Assembly: GCA_037349315.1 (NCBI GenBank) | Contig: JBAIAC010000219.1 | Span: 62,001 to 126,000 of the forward strand | DNA from: Chelydra serpentina | Taxonomy: Eukaryota; Chordata; Testudines; Chelydridae | Direction: 5' to 3' | DNA length: 64,000 nucleotides | Part shown: one piece after another, positions 49,231 to 59,483 of the stretch | Layout: each line of letters begins with the position of its first letter | Numbering within the stretch: the first letter of the stretch is position 1 | The notes under the pieces: model-generated | Seen by the model: the letters and a program-made list of their open reading frames with translations, nothing else | Database searches by the model: none | What the model was told of the DNA's origin: nothing | Program-made: the position numbers and the translations under genes

Positions 49231-49615
49231 GGGTCTCTGCCTCCAGCATCCAGCCTCCAGCATCCACACTAGCGCCTTGCGTGCACTGGCGCTGGCCGGC
49301 AGAGATCTCAGCCACAATGCCCCAGATGGGCAAATGCTGTGGGCTCCTGAAGCCTCTGCCACCCTATGGATGTGGGCTTTTGTTCTTCCCTTGCTCTTTC
49401 TCAGCAGGGGAAGGAAAGAAGCTCTCCTTCAAGCTGGAGTCACAAGGGCGAGGTAAGGATGACTTCCTGGGAGCCGGCTCCAGTTCTTTGCTCTACCAGC
49501 CGACCCATCGACGAGCTGCCACCACTTTCTCCAGGTTCGCCCAGCGGTGTGTGCCAGGGCGAGCGCCGGCCAAGCGGATGGAGTTTGAAGGGAAGGGGCA
49601 GAGCCCTGTGACAGA

Positions 49616-49688
49616 GTTTCTGTGGTGTTGTGGTTATCACGTTTGCCTAACACGCAAAAGGCCCCTGATTTGAAACCAGGCAGAAACA
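49616..49688 (+). tRNA. tRNA-Val (AAC), T-arm altered
   Basis: 73 nt. Acceptor GTTTCTG/CAGAAAC and anticodon stem TTTGC/GCAAA (loop CTAACAC, AAC) are perfect. The T-arm reads CCTGA-TTTGAAA-CCAGG, losing G53-C61 and changing the B box from TTCGA to TTTGA. The D-loop has TGTTGTGG for TGTAGTGG. T4 about 13 nt downstream. Function uncertain. Confidence 0.7.
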
Positions 49689-50061
49689 TGATGGCTTCCT
49701 TTTCCCTAGCTGTCCAGCAAGACACTCCTCCATCTGCCATTGGCCTGTCCCTGGGATAACCCCAACCCCACAGGACAGAGGGTGGGGAAACGAGCTGAGA
49801 AAGCGCCTTAGCGTCAGCCGGGGAAAACTGCAGGATCTCGGCCAGTCACCTCTTGGAGCCTTGTGGGTTTGCTGTCGACCCAGTAGCCTTTCTTCCTCCA
49901 GACTGTGAGGCCAGTGGGCGTGTGAGGACGTCCCAGGCAGTAAATGGCCCTTCCTAGGAAAGCCCAAGTCCTGAAAAGAAAAGAGTAACGTCAAGGAGGG
50001 GACTGAAGAGCTGACTCCTGAAATTCTCAGGGGACACCACAGGGGGAAATGATCTTCCCTA
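49689..50061. repeat. Val-Lys spacer, copy of 2,016-2,398
   Basis: Highly similar to the first cassette (gtcacctcttggagccttgt, ggcccttcctaggaaagccc). No gene. Confidence 0.65.
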
Positions 50062-50134
50062 CACTTGACCAGGGACTTGAACCCTGGACCCTCAGATTAA
50101 CAGACTGACGCTCGACCAACTGAGCTCGCCAGGC
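50062..50134 (-). tRNA. Lys-type tRNA body with Asn anticodon (GTT)
   Basis: 73 nt. Acceptor GCCTGGC/GTCAAGT has one mismatch. The D-arm GAGCTCAGTTGGTCGAGC and T-arm CAGGG-TTCAAGT-CCCTG are intact. Anticodon stem TCAGT/TCTGA has one T-T mismatch next to the loop CTGTTAA, which gives GTT. The body is closest to Lys-TTT genes at 36204 and 53245. It shares the anticodon with 2399-2471, so the change predates that duplication. Lys identity depends on the TTT anticodon, so what charges it is unknown. Confidence 0.7.
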
Positions 50135-50214
50135 TCACAGACGGAAAGAGTAAGTTTGGTGCAGAAGAGAAACTCGCCAAGCATAGGCGTGCGCAGCACA
50201 TTTCATTAGGGTGT

Positions 50215-50960
50215 GCACCCAGGGAGCCCCGCCCCCATCCACTCCCTCCCACATCCAGCCCCCCCACAAAAACCCCAACCCCCCATGCTCCTTGTCCCCT
50301 GACTGCCCCCTCCTGAGACCCCCCCACTGTAACTGCCTCCCTAGGGCCCTACCTGTCCCCTGACTGCACCAACCCCTCTCCACACCCCCGCCCCTGACAG
50401 GCCTCCCCCGAACCCTTCACCCATCCACCCCCCCCGCTCCTTGTTCCCTGACCGTCCCCTCCAGAGACCCCCCCCACCCCCTAATCACCCCCCGGGACCC
50501 CTCCAACTATCCAACCCCCATCCCCTGACTGCCCTGGCCCCTCTCCACACTCCCGCCCCTGACAGGCCCCCCCTGAACCCTTGACTCATCCAACCCCCCT
50601 GCTCCTTGTTCCCTGACAGCCCCCTCCAGAGACCCCCCCCACCCCCTAATCACCCCCCGGGACCCCTCCAACTATCCAACCCCCATCCCCTGACTGCCCT
50701 GGCCCCTCTCCACACTCCCGCCCCTGACAGGCCCCCCCTGAACCCTTGACTCATCCAACCCCCCTGCTCCTTGTTCCCTGACAGCCCCCTCCAGAGATGC
50801 CCCTGTCCCCTAATCACCCCCCGGGAACCCTCAAACTATCCAACCCCCATCCCCTGACTGCCCGGGCCCCTAGCCACACCCCCACCCCTGACAGCCCCCC
50901 TGGGACTCCCACGCCCTATCCAGCCCCCCCCCCCCCATTCCATGTCCCCTGACTGCCCGT
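50215..50960. repeat. C-rich degenerate tandem repeat
   Basis: Same family as 2516-3000. A unit of about 180 bp from about 50,470 to 50,650 (ccccctaatcaccccccggg, ccctggcccctctccacact) is repeated at 50,640-50,800 with few changes. Confidence 0.75.
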
Positions 50961-51146
50961 CCCCTGACTGCTCCCTCTGTAGGGCTGTTTTAACCCCTCC
51001 CGGGCAGGAGCAGGTAACCACCCCGCTACACCCACCCATGTCCCTTTTCCCATCTCTCTCTGCTCCCCACCTCCTGGCAGCTCTGTCTAGTGGCTGCTCC
51101 TGCCCACACATTCAAAGTGGCAGAGGAAGTTCCCCCTCCCGGGGTG

Positions 51147-51300
51147 GGAAGGTTGCCTAGTGGTTAAGGCACAGGGTTCAGGTGTTCTGGGTTTGAGTCT
51201 CTGCTCTGCCACAGACTCCCTGCTTAGCCTTGGGAAAGTCACTTCACCTCTGTGTGCCCTAGATCCCACCTGCCAAATGGGGCCAATCCTGACCCTGCCT
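51147..51300 (+). mobile_element. MIR/CORE-type SINE relic
   Basis: tRNA-like head with A box tgcctagtggttaaggcaca and B-box region gggtttgagtctctgctctg. The CORE region follows: ccacagactccctg, gccttgggaaagtcacttca, cctctgtgtgccc, aaatggggccaatcctgacc. This matches the ancient amniote MIR consensus as I remember it. Old and immobile. Confidence 0.75.
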
Positions 51301-52128
51301 CCTAGGCTAAATCCATTCATGGCTGTGCGGTGGCGGGGGAAATGGAGATACCAGCTCCACACAGAGTGGGGTCAGGCTTCAGCCCTGCAGCTTCTGTCAC
51401 TAGGGTGGGTGGGGCTCCCGAGCCGGGGACTTCAGCCGCACATCTTCTGCCAGGGTCCGGGGCCTCTCCTCTCTGCCCCAGTGTGGCTCCTCTTCCCCCC
51501 TCCCCCTCCCCCTCCCCCCCCCAGTGCAGCTCCTGCCGGGGTCCGAGGCTTCTCCTCCCCCTAATCCCCCACTGCACCCAGCCCCAGCCTAGCTGGGCTC
51601 CCTTGGGTCACCGGCTGCCTGCTGTGGCCGGAGCGGAGCCTGGCTGGCCGGGAGCAGCCATACTCGCGGATGCCATGGCCATCAGCCCAAGAGGTGCGGG
51701 GCGGCCCTAGGTGAGCAGGGGCCGGCTGTGCTCCCGCCCGCACCTCACCCTAAGGGTGTTTTTGTGTGTGTGTGAGACTCACTCGGCCCCTGCCGGAGCA
51801 GGGAGGCAGGACGCAGCTGATCTGAGCCTGCCCGGCAAACAGCTGATCGCGGCTGCGTGCAACCTGCCCCTAGGAGACAGCCCCCCGGGGAGGGGGGAGG
51901 AGCAGCCTTCCGAGCCGCAGCTCACTAGGGTGTGCCCGGGCACACCCGCACACCCCGTGCACACGCCTCTGTCCCCAAGAAACCGAGGGCAGGAAACAGC
52001 AGCTTTCTCCGGCACGCTTCTCAGCTCATTTCCCCACCCGCTGCCCTGCAGGGGTTGGCGTGATCCCAGTGGCCAAAAGGGGAGCACCTCGCTGGACAGC
52101 TAAGGGAGCTGGGAAAAGTAAAACTTCA
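51301..52128. other. GC-rich intergenic sequence
   Basis: C-rich tract at 51,495-51,525 and (GT)n near 51,760. Frames at 51330-51710 and 51711-52103 have no domain. 52,020-52,128 is Val-gene flank in reverse. Confidence 0.4.
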
Positions 52129-52200
52129 TCTTTCTGCCTGGTTTAAAGCCAGGGCCCTTTTGCATGTCAGGCAAATGTGATAACCAGACACTAGAGAAAC
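52129..52200 (-). pseudogene. tRNA-Val-type relic, anticodon GAC
   Basis: 72 nt. Loop CTGACAT in stem TTTGC/GCAAA gives GAC, as in 6609-6681. The D-arm is altered (CTAGTGTCTGGTTATCAC). Acceptor GTTTCTC/CAGAAAG pairs poorly. The T-loop reads CTTTAAA. It is cut off by the minisatellite 29 bp upstream. Confidence 0.6.
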
Positions 52201-52228
52201 TCTGCAACTGGGATCGGCCCCTCCCCTC

Positions 52229-52517
52229 AGACAGCAACAGTGACACCAGGTGGCCACGTGGGGTAATGCACACAGCGTCTCTCTCAGAGAGCAACAGTGA
52301 CACCGGGTGGCCACGTGGGGTAATGCACACAGCATCTCTCTCAGAGAGCGACAGTGACACTGGGTGGCCATGTGGGGTAACGCACACAGCGTCTCTCTCA
52401 GAGAGCGACAGTGACACCGGGTGGCCACGTGGGGTAATGCACACAGCGTCTCTCTCAGACAGCAACAGTGACACTGGGTGGCCACGTGGGGTAATGCACA
52501 CAGCATCTCTCAGAGCA
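52229..52517 (+). repeat. 57-bp minisatellite, short array (5 units)
   Basis: Same unit and strand as 3001-4614, with CACGTG in four units and CATGTG in one. It starts directly in the Val-type relic's 5' flank, so the satellite moved to, or expanded at, an unrelated site. Confidence 0.92.
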
Positions 52518-53244
52518 ATGGAAAGAATCAAATCACCAGCCTGGAGGTGCTGAAAAGGCTCTTGCGTTGCCTCGGCAGTAATTGCTGTGAGAGGAGAGTC
52601 TGTCTCTTTTTTTTTGGTTAATTAAAATATCGGCTCCAGTCGAAAATCCCGTTCTACAAAGCGAAATGAAATCACAGACAGAAATGCCATTGGAAATACA
52701 CAAACAGGAATAAGGCAGTTGCGAGTAATACACACTTTCCGGGCCAATCCTGTGTACTGAGTACCTGTTAAGAGCCCTGTGTGCTTATGAGAAACCTGTA
52801 AACGTTAGAAGGCCCAGCTCAATAACCTGCCCACTCTTGCAGCCCTCGTCTTCCGCCCTGACTGATAGGGAGGAGTATGAAGCCTCCCTCCCTTAGCCCA
52901 GCCCGTCAGCATTCCTGGGGAACACCAACGCCACCCCAGGGACTAGGCCAGGCTGCAGCCCAGCTTCAGGACTCAGAGGAAATGGAGCTCGCACCCCTAC
53001 CTACTCCAGGCATGGCCAGACGTCTGGATCAAACGTCCCCTCTGGCGCTCAAGTCACAACAGCGAGCCGGCAAAAGACAGGCTCCCACCTCATTTCCAAC
53101 AGCAAGATGAAGCCTTGGAAGAGTCAGTAGGAAAAGGAGTTGCAGAAAATGGCCATTCTGAGGAAAGTCCAAGTCCTGAAAAGAAAAAAATTAAGTCTAG
53201 GAGGGTACTGAAGAGCTGCCTCTTGAAGGATACGATCCACCCTA
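52518..53244. other. Intergenic with Lys-cassette fragments
   Basis: 52,630-52,700 resembles the Lys 5' flank (aaatcacagacagaaatgcc). 52,805-53,110 is repeated at 54,820-55,160. No gene. Confidence 0.5.
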
Positions 53245-53317
53245 CACCTGACCAGGGACTTGAACCCTGGACCCTCAGATTAAAAGTCTGATGCTCGACC
53301 AACTGAGCTAGCCAGGC
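53245..53317 (-). tRNA. tRNA-Lys (TTT)
   Basis: 73 nt. Acceptor GCCTGGC/GTCAGGT pairs with wobbles. The D-arm is AGCTCAGTTGGTCGAGC. Anticodon stem TCAGA/TCTGA is perfect around CTTTTAA (TTT). T-arm CAGGG-TTCAAGT-CCCTG is perfect. The best Lys gene in the window. No T4 run close downstream. Confidence 0.9.
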
Positions 53318-53763
53318 TCACTTGAAAACAGACCAAGTTTGGTGCAGTAGAGAAACTAGTCAAGAAAAAGAGGACAGGAAACAATACAGAAAATTTGCTA
53401 CTCTGGCTCCCTTAGCAGCCCTAGCCCCAGCCTGCTCCTCCATCTGATACCTAGAGCGCTTCTTCTTTTTCTAGTTCAATATCAGATCCAGGAGAAAACA
53501 TCGTTCAAAAAAAACAAAAACAAAACCCGAAATCACAGACAGAAATGCCATTGGGAAAAAAAAAGAGGAAAATGCCACCCCCATCACATTATGGTATCTG
53601 ATCCAATCCTGCATTGAGAGCAGCCGCTAACGTCCCTGTGTGCTTATGAGAAACCTGGAGGAACCGATACCAAAGCCTGAACATGAAACACAACTGCTCC
53701 CACTTCCCCAGTAACACCCTTTGCCTGCCCTCAGCCAGAGACCAGCAGGACGGAATCGAGGCC
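53318..53763. repeat. Shared 5' flank of Lys genes
   Basis: 53,330-53,600 matches 36,295-36,545 and 55,690-55,940. The remainder is unassigned. Confidence 0.6.
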
Positions 53764-54195
53764 TGTCACAGAGTGTGGGGGAGTCAGGCCCTGCTCCCCT
53801 CTTCCTGGGATTCACTGTGACGCTCAGCCAGCCAGCAGAACAGAAGGTTTATTAGGGATGCCAGGAACACAGTCCAAACAGAGCTTGTCAGTACAAACAG
53901 GACCCCTCAGTCGGGCCTTTCTGGGGGCCAGGGAGCTTAGACCCCAGCCTTGGGGCTCCCTGCGTTTTACCACCCAGCTCCAAAACTGAAAGCAAACCGA
54001 CAAACCCTCCAGCAGGCTCTTCCCCTCCCCCGGGGCCCCTCCTCTAGCCTTTGTCCATTCTCCCAGCCAAAGGTGTCACCTCCCAACCCCCGTCCTGACT
54101 CATGTTACAGCCTCAGGTAAAGTCTCGCACTCCCAATGCAGCAGGTCCCAGGGATCCTCCCAGGCCAAATCCACCTCGCTCCCTACTCCGTCACA
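53764..54195 (-). mobile_element. Solo-LTR-like element
   Basis: About 432 bp. On the minus strand it begins tgtgacggagtagggagcga and ends ccacactctgtgaca (TG...CA). A polyadenylation signal lies in cctaataaaccttctgttct followed by gctggctggctgagcgtcac, as in 23404-23989. No internal genes. Confidence 0.65.
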
Positions 54196-55209
54196 AGGCC
54201 CATCCCGGTCCCACAGCCCAGCTCACGCCCACCTCCGCTCTGCTGGTGACTTACGGTCACTGTTTAATGGCCACAGAGCCCCGGAGAGCCACTGCTGCGG
54301 GGACCTGCCTTCGTCGCTGAAAACGCTCCTCACGGCAGCTCTGCCAAAGGGGATACAATGCTGTGGCATTGATTAGACACAGTGTGTCCCATGAGCCGAA
54401 GAGTCGGTTGCGTTCTTAGTGGTTGCCCCGCCATTCCCCTCAGGCCCGACCTGCCCTCCAGCTCAGCCACCTGCTGAAAACTGAATAACACAATAGAAGA
54501 GCCGTAAAAGGCTTCAAAACCCACCATGCCCCACCCCCCTTCCAATACCAGCAGAAAAGCCACACTTCTCCTGACTGGGTAGGGATGTCCTATTGCCCCA
54601 CGAGAAGGGGAAGGCCGTCGTGTTCGGTCTCAGCACCACACGTGGAGCAGTGCGCACTACATGGCTGAGGAAATTACCTGCAGCCAAAAGATCGGTCTTG
54701 AGCATGACAACCTTCTGGGCTAATGACAAGGTCCCTAACTCCACCTCTGAGCCGTTCCTGATAGGCCAGCGGCTACCTCTTCCAGATCATGTTCCCCACC
54801 TCATCCCCGACCGAACGCTAGAAGGCCCAGCTCATCAACCTGACCACTCCTGCAGCCCTCGTCTTCCGCCCTGACTGATAGGGAGGAGTATTCAGCCTCC
54901 CTCCCTTAGCCCAGCCCGTCAGCATTCCTGGGGAACACCAACGCCGCCCAAGTGATTTCGGGCCAGTAGGTCAACCCATCGGGCTGCCTCCTAGGCCAGG
55001 CTGCAGCCCAGCTTCAGGACTCAGAGGAAATGGAGCTCGCATCCCTACCTACAGGACTCCAGGCACGACCAGCCTTCTGGATCAAATGTCCCCTCTGGCG
55101 CTCAAGTCACAACAGCGAGCCGGCAAAAGATAGACTCCCACGTCATTGGAGAGAGCAAGACGAAGCCTTGGAACACCCAGTAGTGTCAGGTGGCGAAAGA
55201 GCTGCCCTA
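54196..55209. other. Intergenic, partly repeated
   Basis: 54,820-55,160 repeats 52,805-53,110 (cagccctcgtcttccgccct, cagcccgtcagcattcctgg). Possibly part of a small duplication next to Lys/Gln loci. No gene. Confidence 0.45.
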
Positions 55210-55273
55210 AGGTCCCACCGAGACTTGAACTCAGATTGCAGGATTCAGAGTCCTGCCCTTACACCATGGCACC
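55210..55273 (-). pseudogene. tRNA-Gln (CTG) with deleted D-arm
   Basis: 64 nt. Acceptor GGTGCCA/TGGGACC pairs mostly. Loop CTCTGAA gives CTG, with stem GCAGGA/TCCTGC. T-arm CTGAG-TTCAAGT-CTCGG is intact. About 8 nt of the D-arm are missing (GTGTAAGGGCAGG), removing the usual A box. Nuclear D-armless tRNAs are not expected to work, so this is treated as a pseudogene. Confidence 0.7.
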
Positions 55274-55607
55274 AGTGGTGACAACCTTGGGGGGTCATCT
55301 GACTTCCAGTGTAGCAGAGCCTGGGCGGCCAATTTTTTCCTCCCTTGCTCAAGGCCTCTCTGGCTGGCCCTGCATTTTCTCAACAAGTCGGTACACAGCA
55401 GTTTGCTGTAGACCCAGATGCCTTTCTTCCTCCAGACTGTGAGGCCAGTGGGCGTGTGAGGAAGTCGCCCCTTCAGTCCCAGGCAGTGAATGGCCCTTCC
55501 TAGGAAAGCCCAAGTCCTCAAAAGAAAAAAGTAACATTAAGGAGGGTACTGAAGAGCTGCTTTTTGAAGCACTTGGGGGATACCACAAGTGGAAATAATC
55601 TTCCCTA

Positions 55608-55680
55608 CACCTGACCAGGGACTTGAACCCTGGACACTGCTATTAAAAGTCTGACGCTCGACGAACTGACCTAGCCAGTC
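55608..55680 (-). pseudogene. tRNA-Lys (TTT), degenerate
   Basis: 73 nt with Lys T-arm and loop CTTTTAA. The anticodon stem 3' side reads TAGCA, the D-arm GGTCAGTTCGTCGAGC is mutated, and the acceptor GACTGGC/GTCAGGT has a mismatch. Same flanks as the other Lys genes. Confidence 0.7.
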
Positions 55681-55967
55681 TCATATGAGAGAAGGGCAAG
55701 TTTGGTGCAGAAGAGAAACTAGTCAAGAAAAAGAGGGCAGGAAACAATACCAAAAATTTGCTACTCTGGCTCCCTTAGCAGCCCTAGCCCCAGCCCGTTC
55801 CTCCATCTGGCACCCTGAGGCCTTCTTCTTATTCTAGTTAAATCTCAGATCCAGGAGAAAACACCGTTCGACAAAGAAAAACGAAACCACACACAGAAAT
55901 GCCATTGGAAATACAAATAAAGGACAATGCAATCCCCATCGCAGTCTGGTATCCAGAGCTGGATTAG
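55681..55967. repeat. Shared 5' flank of Lys genes
   Basis: Third copy of the flank at 36,295-36,545 and 53,330-53,590. Confidence 0.6.
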
Positions 55968-56340
55968 GTTTCAGTGTAGTAGCCGTGTTAGTCTGTGTCA
56001 GCAAAATGAAAATAAGAAAGAAAAACTTGTAGCACCTTAGAGACTAACAAATTTATTTCAGCATAAGCTTTCGTGGGTTAGTACCCACTTCATCGGATGA
56101 ATGGAATGAAATTATATTTCAGACATATTTATACAGTCAGAGAAACATGATGGTCCAGGTGTATAGACCAATCTTAAGAGGCTAATTAGTTGAGAGGAAA
56201 CATGACAGCAGGGGAAGAAAAAGCTTTTGAAGTGATAAACAAGATGGTCACACAGGTGTGAATGAGGATCGTTAACTTAAGGGAAATAGATTCAATTGAC
56301 ATAATGGACGAGCCATTCCAAATCACGATTTAATCCGGAG
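55968..56340. mobile_element. Dispersed repeat (gtagccgtgttagtctg type)
   Basis: ttcagtgtagtagccgtgtt, cttgtagcaccttagagact, aacaaatttatttcagcata, agctttcgtgggttagtacc and cacttcatcggatgaatgga are phrases of a repeat abundant in turtles. The same sequence is inserted at 40723-40859. I know it by sight but not its class. Confidence 0.6.
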
Positions 56341-56830
56341 GCAACGCAATCTAGTTTGCATATCAATTCGAGTTCAATTTTTGTGGGCCCGGCGCCAAAC
56401 ATATTTCTGGGCCCCCCTGTGGAATGAAGGGGCCAGGGGCAAGAGCACGGTGGGGCATTGGGGGGGGGGGAAGGATTGGTCCCCAACTGGAGCGAGGCAG
56501 GGGCCAGGGAAGATGAGCACAGTTGGACATGGGGGGGAGGATTAGTCCCTGCTGACTGGAGCAAGGCCGGGGCCGGGTCAATAGCACAGTGGGGCGGGAG
56601 CTAGGGTTGGTCCCTGGAGCAAGGGAGGGGCCGGGAGTAAACTGCAAGTGCAGAAGGGCTGGGGAGGGGTAAACAGGATCCCCCTCCCCACCCCTGCCCA
56701 CATAGAGCGGGTACCTACCTTCTCCCTGGTTCTACCCCATCTCTCTCTGCACTGAGCTGAGGGTGGGGGTGCACTGAGCACAGGGCTGGGGGTGCAGGGT
56801 CTGGGAGGGAGTTAGGGGGCAGGAGCAGGC
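56341..56830. other. Intergenic, G/C-rich
   Basis: gaaggattggtccccaactg (56,470) recurs at 10,590. No gene. Confidence 0.4.
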
Positions 56831-57699
56831 TGGGGTCCGTGGGTGCCCGTCCCTGAGATCAGATGCTGGGCTAACTTCCCCATGGTCCGTGGGGCTGGCG
56901 GTGGTGCCCAGTGGCCTGTGATCGGACCTGAGGGTTTGCTGCTGCTGTTGCCGCTCTGCTCCCCAAGAGATGGATCTGGGGGTCCTGCAGCTTTCACCGA
57001 TCTCCTCCTCTCCTGCAGCTGTTGGACCCACAAGCCGGGGGGTGAGCCCAGCACGGAAGCAGGACTGTGTTGCCATTTCCATGGTCATTTAACAACTTTG
57101 TTTGCCAAAAGTGCTTGCCAACAATCCTGAATCCAATTTCAATATTTTAAAAAAATCAATATCTTAGCCACAAACAGAAAATTCAGTTGTTGACAATTAT
57201 TTGTGACAAGTTTGGTTTGGGGCGGGGACTGGGCCAGTTTTCATCAGAGAAACAGAAAATGTTGACTGGCTTCCCTCTAGCCCTGTTCCTGCTCTTCTAT
57301 GGGAAGCACATTGCCCTGACTAGCCAGCAGGCGGGGCAATTCTAGGGGGGCATAGCAATGGGGGGGGCATGGCCCCATCAGTTTTAAAAGGAGGGCTCTG
57401 CTGTTCCCATGGATACCTCTCACGTCACCGTGGTTCTGAGGCAGCCCCAGGTAAGCAATGGGTTCGTGTTGCTGGTTAAAGATTTCCTCTTTCCCCAGCC
57501 CCGCCCCACGCGTCCAGCCTGCAGGAGGGAAGGGCTGGCCCGAGAGCCGTGTGAACATCATCCTGTCGACACTGCGGGGTTAGCGGGATGTCCCTGCCTC
57601 TGCACACAGCGAGCTGGACGCATCGTTCTCAGGGCAGAGGCTAGTCAGGCGCGGGAGGAGACCACACGCTCAGCCATCTCGGAGAGACCTGGGGACTAA
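56831..57699. repeat. Direct segmental duplication block, second copy
   Basis: Matches 18,785-19,660. The duplication then runs to the window end with changes in array length only and a few indels. Confidence 0.75.
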
Positions 57700-58660
57700 G
57701 GGTCTGAAGAAGCTCTCAAGGACTAATTTTTTAAAATAATTTTTATCAATGAATTGGGAGATAACATCCAATCACTGCTGATAAGATTGGTGGGTGACAA
57801 AATACCGGCAGAGTGGTAATTACTGATGAGGAGAGGGCAGTGATACAGAGCGATCTGGCTCATTCGGCAAGCTGGGCCCATTCAAAGGAAACAAGTTTGA
57901 CCAGAGGCAAATGCAAAGTCCGATACCTAGCAACAAGGCATGCCGGCCACACCTACAGAATGGGGAAGTGTATCCAGGAAAGCAGTGACTCTGGAAAGGA
58001 TTGAGGGGCCATAGTGGAGAAGCCACTCAACATGAGCTCCCAGTGTGGTGAACAGGGCTAAAGCCATCATGAGACGTTTGAGCAGAGCCGTGAGTAGGAA
58101 TGAGGGCGGGGGGGAACACTGCATCAGAGAGGCTGATATTGGAATACTGCATCCAGTTTTGGTGTCCTCATTTGAAAGAGATGTTGAGAAATTGGAGTTG
58201 GGGCAGCAAAGAGCCACCAAATGTTCTGAGGTCTGGAGAAAAATGCCTTCGAGTGAGCTATTGAAAGAGCTCCACCTGTTTAGCTTATCAAAAGAAGATC
58301 GAAAGGTGACTTCATTGAAGTGTTGAAGTGCCTTAATGGAGAGAAAATATTGGGTATTAAAGGGCTCTTTAATCTAGCAGAGAAAGGCATAACGAGACCC
58401 AATGGCTGGAAGGTAAAAAGAGACAAATTACAAATCAGGGAGGATTATTCAACAGTGAGGATGATTCACCACAGGAACAAGGTACCAAGGGAAGTGGTGG
58501 GTTCTCCATCTCTTGATGTCATTTAATGAAGACTAGATGCCTTTCTGGAATGTGTTTTCCCAAAAAGTAGCTCTTGTGGTACACAGGAGGCCTGTGAGAT
58601 GCTGGGGGTCAGATTAGATGCTCTAATGGTCTCTTCTGACCATAAAGTCTACTAATTTCT
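57700..58660 (+). mobile_element. CR1-like LINE 3' portion
   Basis: Duplicate of 19665-20500 but with the 3' part complete (gtggtgggttctccatctct, cctttctggaatgtgttttc, gaggcctgtgagatgctggg). Short frames are remnants. Confidence 0.8.
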
Positions 58661-58780
58661 GAAAAAGTGAGTGTAGCGTTGGGAGCAGCCTCTGATGTTT
58701 TACTGTCTAGCCGGCTTGCTTCCTAGAATGAACACTCATTGAGTGGGGGGATCCCCAGGGAGTAGCTCAAACCTCCCAAG

Positions 58781-59372
58781 TGTCTGGCCAGCGGCAGGAC
58801 ATTAGCACTGCAGGGGAGGGGGTGGGTGAGGCAGTGACATCACAAAGGCCGTTTGCAGGACCTCGGCCTATTGGACAAAGGTGGTGGGGAGGCGGTGACC
58901 TCACAGAGAGATGCTGACATCAGCCAGGCCAGGCCAGGGGCGCAGGGCCAGGGAAACCTCAGAGACCCCCGTGGCTTTGCTTCAGCAAGTCTCCTTGTCG
59001 AGGTCTCTCTCGGAGGACTGAGAGAGTATTAGGGTTCACGTACGTGAGCGCCAGGAGGAACCTCTTTGGAGTTTTCTCCTTTGCTTTTATGGACTTTCCT
59101 AGAAAACAGACGTCCCTGGTTAGAAGGTAAGAGCCTCCGAGAGGTTTGGAACCTGTTCAGTCTGATCCATCTGGTGCCAGCTGAATTCTAGGCATGGAAA
59201 ACAGTAGCTTCAGGTGGCAGAATTTAATTCCCCACTTAGGATTTTGTCCCTCAGAATCACTGGGGACATTAGAGTTTGTCCTTTTTTGTTTGACCTTTTC
59301 CTCCATCCCTCCCTCCTTTCTCTTCACCTCTTACTTCTTTTGTCATTTCCCCTGTTTCCCTCCCACCACCAG
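58781..59372 (+). promoter_or_regulatory. Promoter/first-exon-like module, copy 4 of 4
   Basis: As 20601-21190: gtgacatcac, inverted CCAAT (here ctattggac, one base changed), donor aaggtaagagcc at 59,127. A one-base difference in cttgtcgaggtctctctcgg versus copy 1 shifts the ATG frame, so the short ORF is not conserved. Confidence 0.4.
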
Positions 59373-59431
59373 GAGAGGTGTATGGGTGTGTGGGGTGTGT
59401 TTGTGTGGGTGGAGGGGTGTGTGACAGTGTA

Positions 59432-59483
59432 CCCCATAAGGCTTTATGGGGAGTTGCGTATAAATATATATATAATATATATA
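59432..59483. other. Hairpin and TATA-like tract at array edge
   Basis: Identical to 21,250-21,301 in its 8-bp stem (ccccataa/ttatgggg) and AT tract. Sits exactly at the left border of the 57-bp array. Confidence 0.7.
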
